A stretch of 64,000 bases of DNA from positions 11,231-75,230 of the forward strand of contig JADKFE010000129.1 in NCBI GenBank assembly GCA_016717595.1, in the 5' to 3' direction. Origin of the DNA: Deltaproteobacteria bacterium (lineage in GTDB: Bacteria > Myxococcota_A > UBA796 > CAJQPC01). Of this stretch, positions 55,103 to 63,725 are shown one piece after another (the stretch's first letter is position 1; every line of letters begins with the position of its first letter). The notes under the pieces are model-generated. The model was not told the origin of the DNA. It worked only from the letters and a program-made list of their open reading frames with translations, and did no database searches. Made by a program: the position numbers and the translations under genes.

Positions 55103-56338
55103 TACTGGATAAATGCCCTCTGGATCGCCCGATCTGGAGGGCATTTCCTTTTCGGCCTTCGCGAGTTCTACAAGGATATCAAAGGGTTTCCGGTAGTCGG
55201 CCTCGACGTGGTCCTCCAACAATCGGCAGTTCGAAGCGACCAGATCGACCAGCACCCGCTGCTGTGACGCCTCCTGGCAAATGAACAGGTCAAACGCCCG
55301 GTTTGCGAGTTCGAAGATGCGGAGCGCGGTGTCCAGCGAGCGGGCGTCGATCTGGGCGAGCCGCTCGATCTCGCCCTGGAGCTGGGCGCGCTCGGTCTCC
55401 CACTCGTTACGCTTGCGGTTGAAGAAGGCGTCGTCGATGCGACCGTCGAGCTTGTCCTCGTAGGCTTGTCATGAGCCCGCCGAGTCGGTCGAAGCGGGTC
55501 CTCACCGCGGCAGGCGCTGGGCCTGCTCATCGGCGATCTCGCGGCGAGACCTTGAGCTTCTCTGCCACAAGCCGCGCGTGAGCCTCGCTCATCTTTAGGG
55601 GACGCAGCTGCTCGGCGAGCATCGTGGCGAGGCGCTCCTCGCGGACGTAGCCCTGGCCCTGGCACCGCCGGAAGCACCGATAGTAAGCGTGGCCCTTGTG
55701 ATGCTCCGGCGTCACCGCCGAGCCGCACAGGCCGCAAGTGAGCACGCCGCCAAAGGCGAACTGGCGCGCGCCGGGCCGGGTCATGGGCTTGCCGTCGAGC
55801 CGATCTTGGGCACACTGCCAGAGCTCGGCGTGATGATCACGGGTCCGCCCCTCGCTGGCCTTCTGGTACAGGCCCTTCTTCACCTCCTCGGAGAGGTTGT
55901 CCGAGTAGTTCTTGGCCATCAGCACCTTGATGCCGTGCATGAACTTCTCGGCCGACTTCGAGTGCTCGGAGATGACCACCCCCTCCTTCACGAGGTGCAG
56001 CTCCACGCCGAGCTCGTCGAGGACGACGTAGTCGCGGAGGTTCCGGTACATACGATCGGTCTTCTCGGTGATGACCACCGCCGACCCACCGGCTGCTTCT
56101 TGAGCCAGCGGAGCAGCTTCGTTGAAGTGCTCTCGGCCGGTCTTGCGCCCGCCTCCACGTCCACGAATGCGGCGGCGATCTCCAAGCCGTTCCGCTTGGT
56201 GTAGTCGCGCAGCGCGGCGTCCTGGGCCTCCAGCGAGTAGCCCTCCTCCTGCTGCTCGCGGGTGCTCACCCGCTCGTAGAGGGCGACGAAACGAGCCAGC
56301 GGGGGCGGTGGAGTGGCGGCGGGGGTTCGGCGTGCCAT
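55037..56338 (-). pseudogene. Large serine recombinase (site-specific integrase), frameshifted with an internal deletion
   Basis: ATG 56338 begins MARRTPAATPPPPLARF, then the resolvase catalytic domain: VALYERVSTREQQEEGYSLE (nucleophilic Ser), VITEKTDRMYRN (Arg helix). A frameshift lies near 56100, others near 55830, 55530 and 55480. The recombinase domain jumps straight from EEVKKGLYQKASEG to HAELWQCAQDRLDG: the ~100 residues usually between these points are missing. Zinc ribbon LTCGLCGSAVTPEHHKGHAYYRC is present, then a coiled coil (FFNRKRNEWETERAQLQGEI). The open frame continues over the tRNA terminator and into the antisense of tRNA-Pro, stopping at 55037. It belongs to the mobile element and is probably inactive because of the deletion. 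Confidence 0.75.
55111..55152 (+). terminator. Terminator after tRNA-Pro
   Basis: AAATGCCCTC pairs with GAGGGCATTT, the loop itself holding GATC/GATC complementarity, followed by TTTT. A strong stem placed 8 nt after the CCA end. It overlaps on the other strand the C-terminal codons of the recombinase frame. Confidence 0.8.
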
Positions 56339-56481
56339 GGAGCCTACACGGAGATGAGGGATATGCGAGTTCTATCCGAGCAAGTCGGACGAAGGCTTGG
56401 AAATAGTCGCGGGCACAGGAGGCCTTCCAGCGCTGTGTCCTCAGCAGAGGCGGAGTGTAGGACAGATGGTCATCCCTGGGT

Positions 56482-56515
56482 CCCCGGTTCATCCCCGGTT
56501 CATCCCCCGGTTCAC
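56482..56515. repeat. Three iteron-like direct repeats
   Basis: CCCCGGTTCAT occurs at 56482, 56493 and (as CCCCGGTTCAC) 56505, nearly contiguous, in the 400-bp gap between the recombinase and the DUF927-like gene. An inverted copy, AAACCGGGGAT, lies at about 56677. This could bind a replication or recombination protein. The rest of the gap shows no gene that I can support. Confidence 0.5.
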
Positions 56516-56736
56516 CCAGGCTCCCATGTTAGCGGTTCGCCTAAGATTTTCTCATCTGGTCCCCGATGTCCCCGGAGTTCTCATAGACCTCCTTCAGGGC
56601 AGGAGCGGAGATCCCCCCGTGTGGGCTTAGAGGAGCAGAGGCGCGCGCTCCGCCAGAGGGCTACCCCCCCTTCTCAAAACCGGGGATTCCGGGGACCGCC
56701 GAGAGAAGGCACCGAAGAACGCCATGAATGGCGAGG

Positions 56737-58876
56737 TCAGCCGACCGAGTCGATCGCCGCTCGGGTGATGACGATGCACCGCTCCTTCCGGCGGCCAACG
56801 GTGACCTTGGCGGTGCGGTGCTCGGCGTCACGTTTGAGCCAGCCACGATCCTCCCACGCCCGCAACACGGCCTCGGCGTCGTACCTCTCTCGGGCGAGGA
56901 AGGACTTGAGCTCCGTCGGCAGGATCGCGAGGGAGGGCCAAGCCGCTTGACGCGACCAAGCGCCCAACCAACCGGCGTGGTGGGCGTCGTCGTCGCCTGG
57001 CGCTCCCTTGAGCTGCCCCCAGAACCTGCGCTGCTGGCTCGTCGCCCAGGAGAGGACGGCCCGGAGCGCGTCCGCAGGCCGGTCGGACTCGACGGTGGAC
57101 TGAATGACCGCCTGCCAGAGCAGCGGCAGCGGATCCGCCTCAGGTTCGGGGACGCCGAGCTTCTCATGGAGGATCCTCTGCGCGACCGCCATGGCGGCGA
57201 CATGCTGGGCCAAGCGGCTGGCGACCGGGTTGCCGTTCGCGAGGCCCGTCCAGCGTGTGAGCTGCGCTTCATGCTCGCCCACGACGAACGCCGTCGCCTC
57301 CGGGGCGTCGAGGAGCCACTGCAGCAGCCGCGGACCTGCATGCCCGAAGTGGAGATTGATACCCGCCGAGATCGCCGTCACGGCCGCCGCTGTCTCCCGG
57401 CTGGCGCCGCCGAAGGGGGAGCCCCACACGCAGAGGGTGCGCGCTCGGGTGCCGCCGTCCTCAGTGAACGAGGTCGCCGGAGCCTCGCCGGTGGAGAGGA
57501 GCACGCCATGAGCCCGCGTAGGCCGCTGCACGCCCTGGGGCGTCCCGCGACCGCGGCCAATGCCCGAGGAATAGTCTAGAGGGTGTGCCCGACGTCTTCG
57601 CGGCGCCGCGCACGTTTGGTGTCATCCAAGAACAGGGGCAAGAAGTCGCCGAGCGCGGCGGCCCGCTCGATGAACACCCGGCTGGCGTCCCAGGAGAAGA
57701 GGAGGCCTGAGCCGCGCTCGTCGGGGCAGCCCCACGCTGAGGCGGCGAGCCGAAGCGCGGTGGTCTTTCCCAGACTCGTCTCGCCGCAGAGGTCGAGGAT
57801 GAAGTTTGATGAGTGAGGCAGCAGGCCCAAAAGTGGCGGGACGAGCGCGGCGTACAGGCCGAGGAAAACGGCGGGGTAAGGCACCGCATGGGTGACGCTC
57901 GCGATCCATCCGGCCCAGCTCCCTTCGGCCCGAAACCCTCGACGAGCCCGCGCAGCCCACCGTCGGTGACGAGGAGGTGAACCTGCCCGCCCGCCCATCG
58001 CGCCGGAGCTTCATCTCGATCGGCGACGCGGTGAGGATCTCCCCGGGCCGCACCTGGCTACGCCCCCACAAGAAGCAGCGGTCCGCGCCTCGTCCGTGCC
58101 AGCCCATTCCGTGAGCTGACACGCAGCTTCGGGGATGTGGCGGGCGTTGGCCGCCCCGAAGTCCCGAGGAAGGCCACGAGCTCCGCGGCGTTGTTTGAGG
58201 TGACCGGCGCGTCGTGCGCCGCGAGCATCACGGCTGACGGGCGTCGGCGACCTTGGAGCCGAGGTGCGGGATGCACCTGCCAGCGCCCCGCGGCGGTGGG
58301 CCAGCCAGGGCGAGCGACACGGTGTTGTCTTGAACGTCACGGAGGCGGCCCTCCACCACGATGGGGCGATGGGACACCTCGACTGACCGTGTGTCGCCGC
58401 TGTCGCGGTGGATCCTCCGCCGAAAGATGCCGGATGCCGTGATCTCCCAACCGTCTGGGCACACGGCCGGCAGGCAGTGGGTGCCCAGAGAGGCATTCCG
58501 CGAGTGACGCCGCGATAAAGTTGGGCCGACGCTCCTGCGCGGACTCGATTCGGGCCTGCATCTCGATGGCCTCTTGGTTTCGCGCCTCGTCTCGGATCGC
58601 GCGCTCGAGCTTCTCCGCGCGCAGCTTGAGCCCGGCCACCTCACCGAGACGCATCAACAGGCCGCTCACGGCGGCGGGGTCCGCTCGCTGCGCCGCAACA
58701 AACCCCCTCATCGCCATCCCGTCGCCAAGAGCCTCCGCCACCCGCCGGATCGCCGCTTGTCGATTCTGGGCGGCCTCGGCCCCTTCGACGAGCAGCGAGA
58801 GCCGCGAGAGCCCGTCCGCGGGGGCCGCCGGTGCGACGACCGTGATCCCGCACACCTCGGATGGCCAGTCAGACAT
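56737..58876 (-). pseudogene. DUF927-type P-loop protein of the mobile element, multiply frameshifted
   Basis: ATG 58876 overlaps the primase stop by 8 nt. Joining frames gives: MSDWPSEVCGITVVAPAAPA; a helical region (GFVAAQRADPAAVSGLLMRL); the DUF927 start CPDGWEITASGIFRRRIH with VEGRLRDVQDNTVSLALA; SNNAAELVAFLGTSG; then LHSSNFILDLCGETSLGKTT-type Walker A (GETSLGKTTALRLAASAWG), LPLFLDDTKRAR (Walker B), and GVLLSTGEAPATSFTEDGG with WGSPFGGASRET. A C-terminal winged region ends IVITRAAIDSVG. At least five frame changes occur. DUF927 ATPases accompany primase-like genes in plasmids and integrative elements; a role in element replication is inferred. Confidence 0.7.
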
Positions 58877-59858
58877 CGGGTGTGCCGGATGCGTCCAGGA
58901 GCACGTCGAGGGGGCCCGACCAGCCACAGGAGTTGAGGTGCTTACACCGGGCCCCAGTGAGCTTCCCGGGGTTCAGCCAGAACCACACCGACGGGCGACC
59001 GCATCCAGGGCAGACCACGTCCTGGGCGCATTGTTCGCGCACCCGCGCCTGAAGGAAGGCCGCGGCGCGGCGGCGGGCCTCGGGCTCATGGGCGAGACGA
59101 CGCCGGGCGGCCCGACGAGCCGCGTCCCAAGGGAGCTTGATCGGCCGCAGCGGGCGGATTGTGCGCAGAGACGGCGCGGTCGCCAAAGACGCGGCCTCAG
59201 CGAGGACGGCGTTAGGGTCGAGCAGCGGCGCGTCAGACCAGATGCCCGCGGCGGCGCGCCTCCCGTCGGGACGCACGGCCGGCAAGAAGAGGGCGCGTGC
59301 GAGGTCCTTCGTGAGGGTGTCGACCCCAGACCCGAGCCGCGCGGCGAGGTGGGCCCAGACGAGCCTGTATTCGTCGGCGTTGAGGTCGCGGGCGAGCGGA
59401 AACACCAGCCGAAATCGGTGCGCGTCGCGGTCGTGCTGCCAGGTGGTGTAGATCAGGTGGCGCAGGTCGGTGAAGCGCTCATGGGCCGCCTGGGTCGTCG
59501 GTCCACCTTCGATGTCGAGCGCGACGACCGACGCGAGCTCGAAGGCGTTGTTTCGACGTTCGTCGCCAGTGAACGCCCCGACAAGAAAGAACGGGCACAC
59601 GAACTTGCCAGCGGCGCGATGTCGCGTAGTGAGGAAGCTGCTCCACCGAGCCCAGGTCGCCCCGCCATCGTCGGCCTCTTGTCGGCCAGACCACCCCGCG
59701 GGCGCCTCAGGCGACCCACCAGGCCGTACTGCGGGGGCGTCGAACAGCGTGAGGGTGAACGTCCGAGGCGAGTGGAGGCGGCGGTGAGGCAAGCTCGGCG
59801 ACGCTGGCCCCGGGGAAAGAAGCGTTCGACACGACTCAAGGGGCGGTGACGCCAACAT
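58869..59858 (-). CDS. Primase-like protein (archaeo-eukaryotic primase / RepB-type) of the mobile element
   Basis: 329 residues, intact, GGAG about seven bases before ATG 59858. TFTLTLFDAP is a common N-terminus of element primases. FELASVVALDIEGG carries the acidic DxE motif, WQHDRDAHRFRLVFPLARDL the second and third primase motifs, and GVDTLTKDLARALFLPAVRP follows. A C-terminal zinc finger, CPGCGRPSVWF with GARCKHLNSCGW, is typical of primase DNA-recognition domains. It should make primers or initiate replication of the element. It is followed by the overlapping DUF927 gene. Assignment rests on motifs; RepB-like and PrimPol branches cannot be told apart here. Confidence 0.65.
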   Translation of the reverse strand: MLASPPLESCRTLLSPGPASPSLPHRRLHSPRTFTLTLFDAPAVRPGGSPEAPAGWSGRQEADDGGATWARWSSFLTTRHRAAGKFVCPFFLVGAFTGDERRNNAFELASVVALDIEGGPTTQAAHERFTDLRHLIYTTWQHDRDAHRFRLVFPLARDLNADEYRLVWAHLAARLGSGVDTLTKDLARALFLPAVRPDGRRAAAGIWSDAPLLDPNAVLAEAASLATAPSLRTIRPLRPIKLPWDAARRAARRRLAHEPEARRRAAAFLQARVREQCAQDVVCPGCGRPSVWFWLNPGKLTGARCKHLNSCGWSGPLDVLLDASGTPDV

Positions 59859-59908
59859 AGCGGGCTCCGAGGTGCAGGAGGAGCAAAGGCCGCGCTCGAG
59901 CGCGAGGC

Positions 59909-60185
59909 CTAGAACAACGACGTGCGCGGCGCGGCCTCAAAGACGATGACGTCATCGGGCTCGTCGAGGGGATGGAGGGCTTCACGCTGGCTCCTGGGGA
60001 TCGCGGCGGCCGCGCCTCCGGGGCGCCTTGTCTTCAGGGGAACCGTCCCCCGACACAAGCGAGCGGGGTGGCCGCGGGTTCGGGGCGGACTGCCCCAAAT
60101 CCCACCGGCTGAGCACGTCGATGAACGCCAGGAGCCGACGCGCGGCGTCAGGGTCCTCAAGCGCTGAGGCGAGGTCGCCCTTCAT
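59909..60185 (-). CDS. Small element protein, one frameshift
   Basis: ATG 60185 overlaps the stop of the excisionase-like gene (ATGA). MKGDLASALEDPDAARRLLA is helical, then DVLSRWDLGQSAPNP and a Pro/Arg/Gly linker. Near 60010 one base shift joins DKAPRR to AAIPRSQREALHPLDEPDDV and IVFEAAPRTSLF, ending at 59909. About 91 residues. No family recognised; typical of small accessory genes between excisionase and primase in integrative elements. Confidence 0.5.
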
Positions 60186-60409
60186 GGCGAATCGGCCGGG
60201 CGCTCAGCGCGGGTTTGGCGGAGGACCCAAGCGCGCAGCGCCTCTTCATCGAACAGGAGCCGACGCCCGAGCTTCACGCTCGCCACACGTCTTGCGGCGG
60301 CCCAACGGCGAAGCGTCTCTGGGGAGACGGCCAGGGATCTCGGCGGGCTTGATAGAGGCTCAGGAGCGGCACGGCGCGGGCTCGGACGGGCCTGTGCGGG
60401 ATGCGGCAA
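60182..60409 (-). CDS. Excisionase-like MerR-type helix-turn-helix protein
   Basis: 75 residues. The core LAVSPETLRRWAAARRVASV, then KLGRRLLFDEEALRAWVLRQ, is the small winged HTH (HTH_17 / excisionase) used by element Xis proteins. The N-terminal part reads PEPLSSPPRS, but a neighbouring frame gives IKPAEIPGR, so a pair of indels near 60350 probably distorts the usual K-P-A-E-x-A-x-x-L helix. It controls integration direction or early-gene expression of the element. It is first of the minus-strand element operon. Confidence 0.7.
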   Translation of the reverse strand: MPHPAQARPSPRRAAPEPLSSPPRSLAVSPETLRRWAAARRVASVKLGRRLLFDEEALRAWVLRQTRAERPADSP

Positions 60410-60462
60410 CGTCGCTGCTCCACTCCGGGTCGCTCGCCACCCTGCCCAGAGGCTCCTTCAGA

Positions 60463-62115
60463 ATGCAGCGCGAACGCACCGAAAGAGAAAGTGAATTTTA
60501 TTCGCGTTGGACCCTGAACGGCCAGTCAGGACCTCAGTTTCCTCGGCGAGGGCACCCTGGAGGCCGCGTTCCGGCGCTCGAGGGCCCTGCCGAAGGATCG
60601 CGAGACAGCTCCCGGTGGCCCGTGGCGGGCCGGCGCTGCCCCTCTTCGATCAGGTGGTGAGCGACCTCGCGTTCCTCCGGGTGGCTCTACGGGTCGCCAG
60701 GGAGGTCGGTGTTCGACCGGACTTCATCCCGGCCTTCCTCCAGCTGCTGGCTCTCCCCCGGCTGGTCCAGGTCAACCTCCCCGACGCCCGTATTGAGTGG
60801 CCCAACATCCCTGTGACCGCCTACACGGGCCGCGACGAGCCGGGTGCGTCGGATGCTCTTCGATGCGCTGGTGGTCGATGACGCGGGCTGGCTGGACTGC
60901 GTGGTACGGCGGATCGCGCGGAAGGATCGGAGCGATCCGATGTTCGCGAAAGGGTTTCTCTGGCCAACGCAGGCTTTGCAGCGATCGCCGTCGCTGCCTT
61001 CCCGATCGCGTGGGCTGAGCGCTTGACGCCACCGGCGACTCATCGACCGACCCCGGGTCAGACGGTGGTGCAGATCGGAAATGGCGGCCGCTGGCCGACC
61101 AGGACAATGCGCGGGGGCCGAGTGGGGGTGGCGCGTCGCTGCGAAAGGCCCCTCGCCGAGCACCGGCGCTCCCGAGGAGCAGGCGCAGGGGCCCGCCGAG
61201 GACATCGGCGACCGGCTGTCCGACCGGAATCCATGGCTATTCCTCTCGGAGACGGTGGACGGCGGCCATGCGGGTGCAGATCCTCGAGGGCGGACCTCGG
61301 GCCCCGCGGGTGCCATCTCCCTGGCTCCAGAAAGAACTCACGCTCTACGTCACCGGATCCTCCGGCCGCGGGAGCAAGGGCGTACCACCCCGCCGTCCCG
61401 GCCGCGGGGTTCACCACCGCGTCCGGGGACGCCCCCACGGCTGGAGCTGAGCGTTGCCGGAAGGTCGAGTACGAGGCGGCCTTCGCTAAGGGATCCCTTC
61501 GTCGCCCTCGGCCCGAGGACGCGAAGATGTCGTTCGACCAGACCGTCGGCCCGGACGGCGGGCGTCCGAGCGCGGAGGGGTGGGACACGATCCCTCTCAC
61601 GATGGGCGGGAGGACGCCGTGCTCTGGTGCGCGATCGCCTGGGCCCGCGTGGCAGCCGGTCCCCACCGGGCTGCCCTCCTCTTCCGAGCCGTGTGAGCCG
61701 TCCCGGCGCGATGGTCAGTGCGCGCTGGATGGCGCGTTCACGGCGGCGGAGAGTCGCGCAGTTCGCGAAGCTTCTTCGTGTTCTTCTGCTCGCGGGAGGG
61801 AACGCGGATCTAAGGCTCGCGTCTCCCGCCGGGATTTGCCGGCAGGCTCAGGCGATCTTCGAGGGCGAGGTCGGAAGTTGCCGTCATCGATCGACAGAGC
61901 TCTTCAGGAGGCTCGTCACGCCCTTCCACGCCCCGCCCGATGGGGCGGCGCTCCAAACCTACCTGCGAAAGTGGTTGGCGGGCGCATCGCGTCGATGTCC
62001 GGGCAGCTTCGACGAGCAGATGGAGGCGCAGACGAAGCGGAAGGTGCGGGCGGCGCTGACCAGCCGGGGCAACGGCGCTGTCCGCACATATTTCAGGCAG
62101 CGGACGCCTCGGTGA
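60463..62115 (+). pseudogene. Unknown element protein, heavily frameshifted
   Basis: A plus-strand coding trace starting near ATG 60463 (MQRERTERESEFYSRWTLNG). Sensible segments in different frames follow one another: QDLSFLGEGTLEAAFRRSRA; LFDQVVSDLAFLRVALRVAR; VRPDFIPAFLQLLALPRLVQ; MLFDALVVDDAGWLDCVVRR; DRLSDRNPWLFLSETVDGG; KVEYEAAFAKGSLRRPRPED; QFAKLLRVLLLAGGNADLRL; a basic end near 62115. At least six frame changes. I do not recognise a family. The amphipathic segments look protein-like rather than antisense shadow, but the boundaries and the unity of this as one gene are uncertain. Confidence 0.4.
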
Positions 62116-62187
62116 GCGATCAACCTGTGGGTGCAAGGCAGGTTTGCGGTGACGTGGCAAGCCGTGAGGTGGGGGGCGGGAAGGGAG

Positions 62188-62199
62188 TTTAGTACTAAA
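62188..62199. promoter_or_regulatory. AT-rich palindrome TTTAGTACTAAA
   Basis: A perfect 12-bp palindrome in very GC-rich surroundings, in the gap between the unknown plus-strand element gene and small minus-strand genes. Suited to a dimeric regulator (the XRE protein of the element is one candidate) or to a local melting site. The 62116-62253 gap holds nothing else. Confidence 0.45.
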
Positions 62200-62253
62200 T
62201 GCCGAGGCGTGAGCCAGCCGGGGGGGCAGCCCCGGGGAGGCGCCTGCCCGACC

Positions 62254-62392
62254 CTAACTGAGCGCTTCGCGCGCGGCGTCGAGGACGGAAGCCTGTCCGA
62301 GCGTGTGCACGTGGACGACGACGGCTCCACACTCCTCGCCGATCCTCACCGCGTGGTCGCGCTGGGCGCGGCCCGGGCTAGGCGTGGTTCAT
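62254..62392 (-). CDS. Possible small element protein, frameshifted near its start
   Basis: ATG 62392 overlaps the preceding gene's stop (ATGA) but its frame ends after four codons. A neighbouring frame gives GRAQRDHAVRIGEECGAVVV then HVHTLGQASVLDAAREALS to TAG, a plausible helix-strand peptide. About 45 residues. Supported by coupling geometry and protein-like composition only; function unknown. Confidence 0.3.
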
Positions 62393-62671
62393 GGCCAAGT
62401 TGATGAGTGGCCTCTGATACGTTTGGGGGGTGAGGTGGCGCCGATGACCTCCAGCCAGTCGCGGAAGGGGGCGCGCACGCTGCCGCCGATGGAGCGGGCC
62501 GTCGCGGGGCGCTGGGACGCGGACAGTCGGCGGACACTCATCGCGCAAGCGAACTCTTTGGCGGTGACAGGCGTGTCGGGGGCGGCGAACGGGGCCGCGC
62601 GCGGAGCAGAAGCCTCACGATGGGCTCGTGGAGGTCGGAGGTTAGGGGGTCTGTCTTGTGATCAGTAGGCA
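62389..62671 (-). CDS. Small element protein, one frameshift
   Basis: ATG 62671 begins MPTDHKTDPLTSDLHEPIVR. One frame change in the CG-rich run near 62600 joins it to APFAAPDTPVTAKEFACAMS, then ARSIGGSVRAPFRDWLEVIG and ends at TGA 62389. About 93 residues, soluble, no recognised family. Same strand and coupling style as the neighbouring small genes, so probably one operon of the element. Confidence 0.4.
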
Positions 62672-63240
62672 TGGTGCGCTCCGGTTGGGGTTCGGCGCTG
62701 GCTGGACTTGGCCGAGGCGTGGCGAAGAGGCGCGATTAATCGCCGCCGTGACGTGTCAGGAGCTACGTGGAAATAGAACTCATGCTGGGTCACGAGCGTG
62801 CATTGTGTTGGAAGTGAAGCGTTAGGCGGAAAGTTGGCGGTGAGTGCGGCGATACGCGCCCAGGGGTTGAAAGGCGCAAGACGGCCTCGCCGGGCTGAAT
62901 TCTCGCCGACAGGCGGGGAGACGCCTCAAAAATCGTCTCGGTTTGATGTAGCGCCCTCGTTTACGGGTCGAACGGGTCGCTGGGGCGAGCTGACGGGTAA
63001 GAACTATGGGACGCTCAGGGTCGTGGAGTATGCGCCCAATGACGGTGTGGGGCGCCGCACCCCCTGGATTGAGGCCAGGAGGCGCGCGGTTGGTCGAGCG
63101 CGGGAGGCTCGAGCGGTCAGCCTGGGGCCAAGATGGGCGCGTCAAAATTGAGCAGCTCATGGATCGGCATAATAGAACACCTCGGCGTAGCGTGGCGAGG
63201 GCGGGAACGGAGGGCAACGTAGCCCCCGGCTCGTGGCGGC
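62672..63240. other. Gap without a supported gene
   Basis: About 570 bases, less GC-rich than the rest at 62700-63010. Open frames on both strands lack start signals and protein-like composition. It could hold an element origin or promoters, but I see no iterons, no strong hairpin and no RNA motif. Confidence 0.5.
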
Positions 63241-63366
63241 TCACCTCGGCGGCGTTGACGCTGAGGGTGACGCGGTCGCTCTGGCTCTCTCGCGGGCCTT
63301 GCGGGTGGCGCTGGGCCGGGCGCCGACCAGGGTGGCGACGGCTTTGCGGTCGTTCGGCGGGGTCAT
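63241..63366 (-). CDS. Very small basic element protein
   Basis: 41 residues from ATG 63366, which overlaps the XRE regulator stop (ATGA) and has GAGGAGGG four bases upstream. MTPPNDRKAVATLVGARPSA, then a basic Arg/Ala helix. The good ribosome-binding site and coupling support it; function unknown. It may be the antitoxin-like or accessory partner of the regulator, but nothing in the sequence shows this. Confidence 0.4.
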   Translation of the reverse strand: MTPPNDRKAVATLVGARPSATRKARERARATASPSASTPPR

Positions 63367-63725
63367 TCGCCCTCCTCTGAACCGTCTGAAGTGACGCTGA
63401 GGATGGTGTTGATCACACGGATCGCCTTGTCGCGCTGGGCGGGTTCGGCCTCTCGGAGCAGGCTCAGGGCGCCCTCGATGTCGCGAAGCACGTCGAGAGG
63501 CTGCTCGTGGTCGAGGCACAGTCAGGCTCGACTGGAAGGCCCCGGGCGATGGCGTCCAGCGTGATGAAGAGGCTGGCCGCGCGCTGACCGTTCTCCCGAT
63601 CTTGCTCAGCTCGGCGTGGCCGACCCCGGCGCGCTCGGAGAGTTGGCGTTGGAGTGACCGCGCGAGCTCACGGAGGTGCAGATGCGGCGTCCGACAGCGC
63701 GGATGACCTTGGTGGGCGTGGTCAT
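63364..63725 (-). pseudogene. XRE-family transcriptional regulator, frameshifted
   Basis: ATG 63725 with GAGGTG five bases upstream. Reading across three frame changes (near 63678, 63597 and 63522) gives MTTPTKVIRAVGRRI, HLRELARSLQRQLSERAGV, GHAELSKI, ENGQRAASLFITLDAIARGL, PVEPDCLDHEQPLDVL and RDIEGALSLLREAEPAQRDK then an acidic tail. LSERAGVGHAELSKIENG is a textbook XRE helix-turn-helix (lambda-repressor-like). About 120 residues. Likely the element's immunity or early-gene repressor. As written the gene is broken. Confidence 0.6.
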
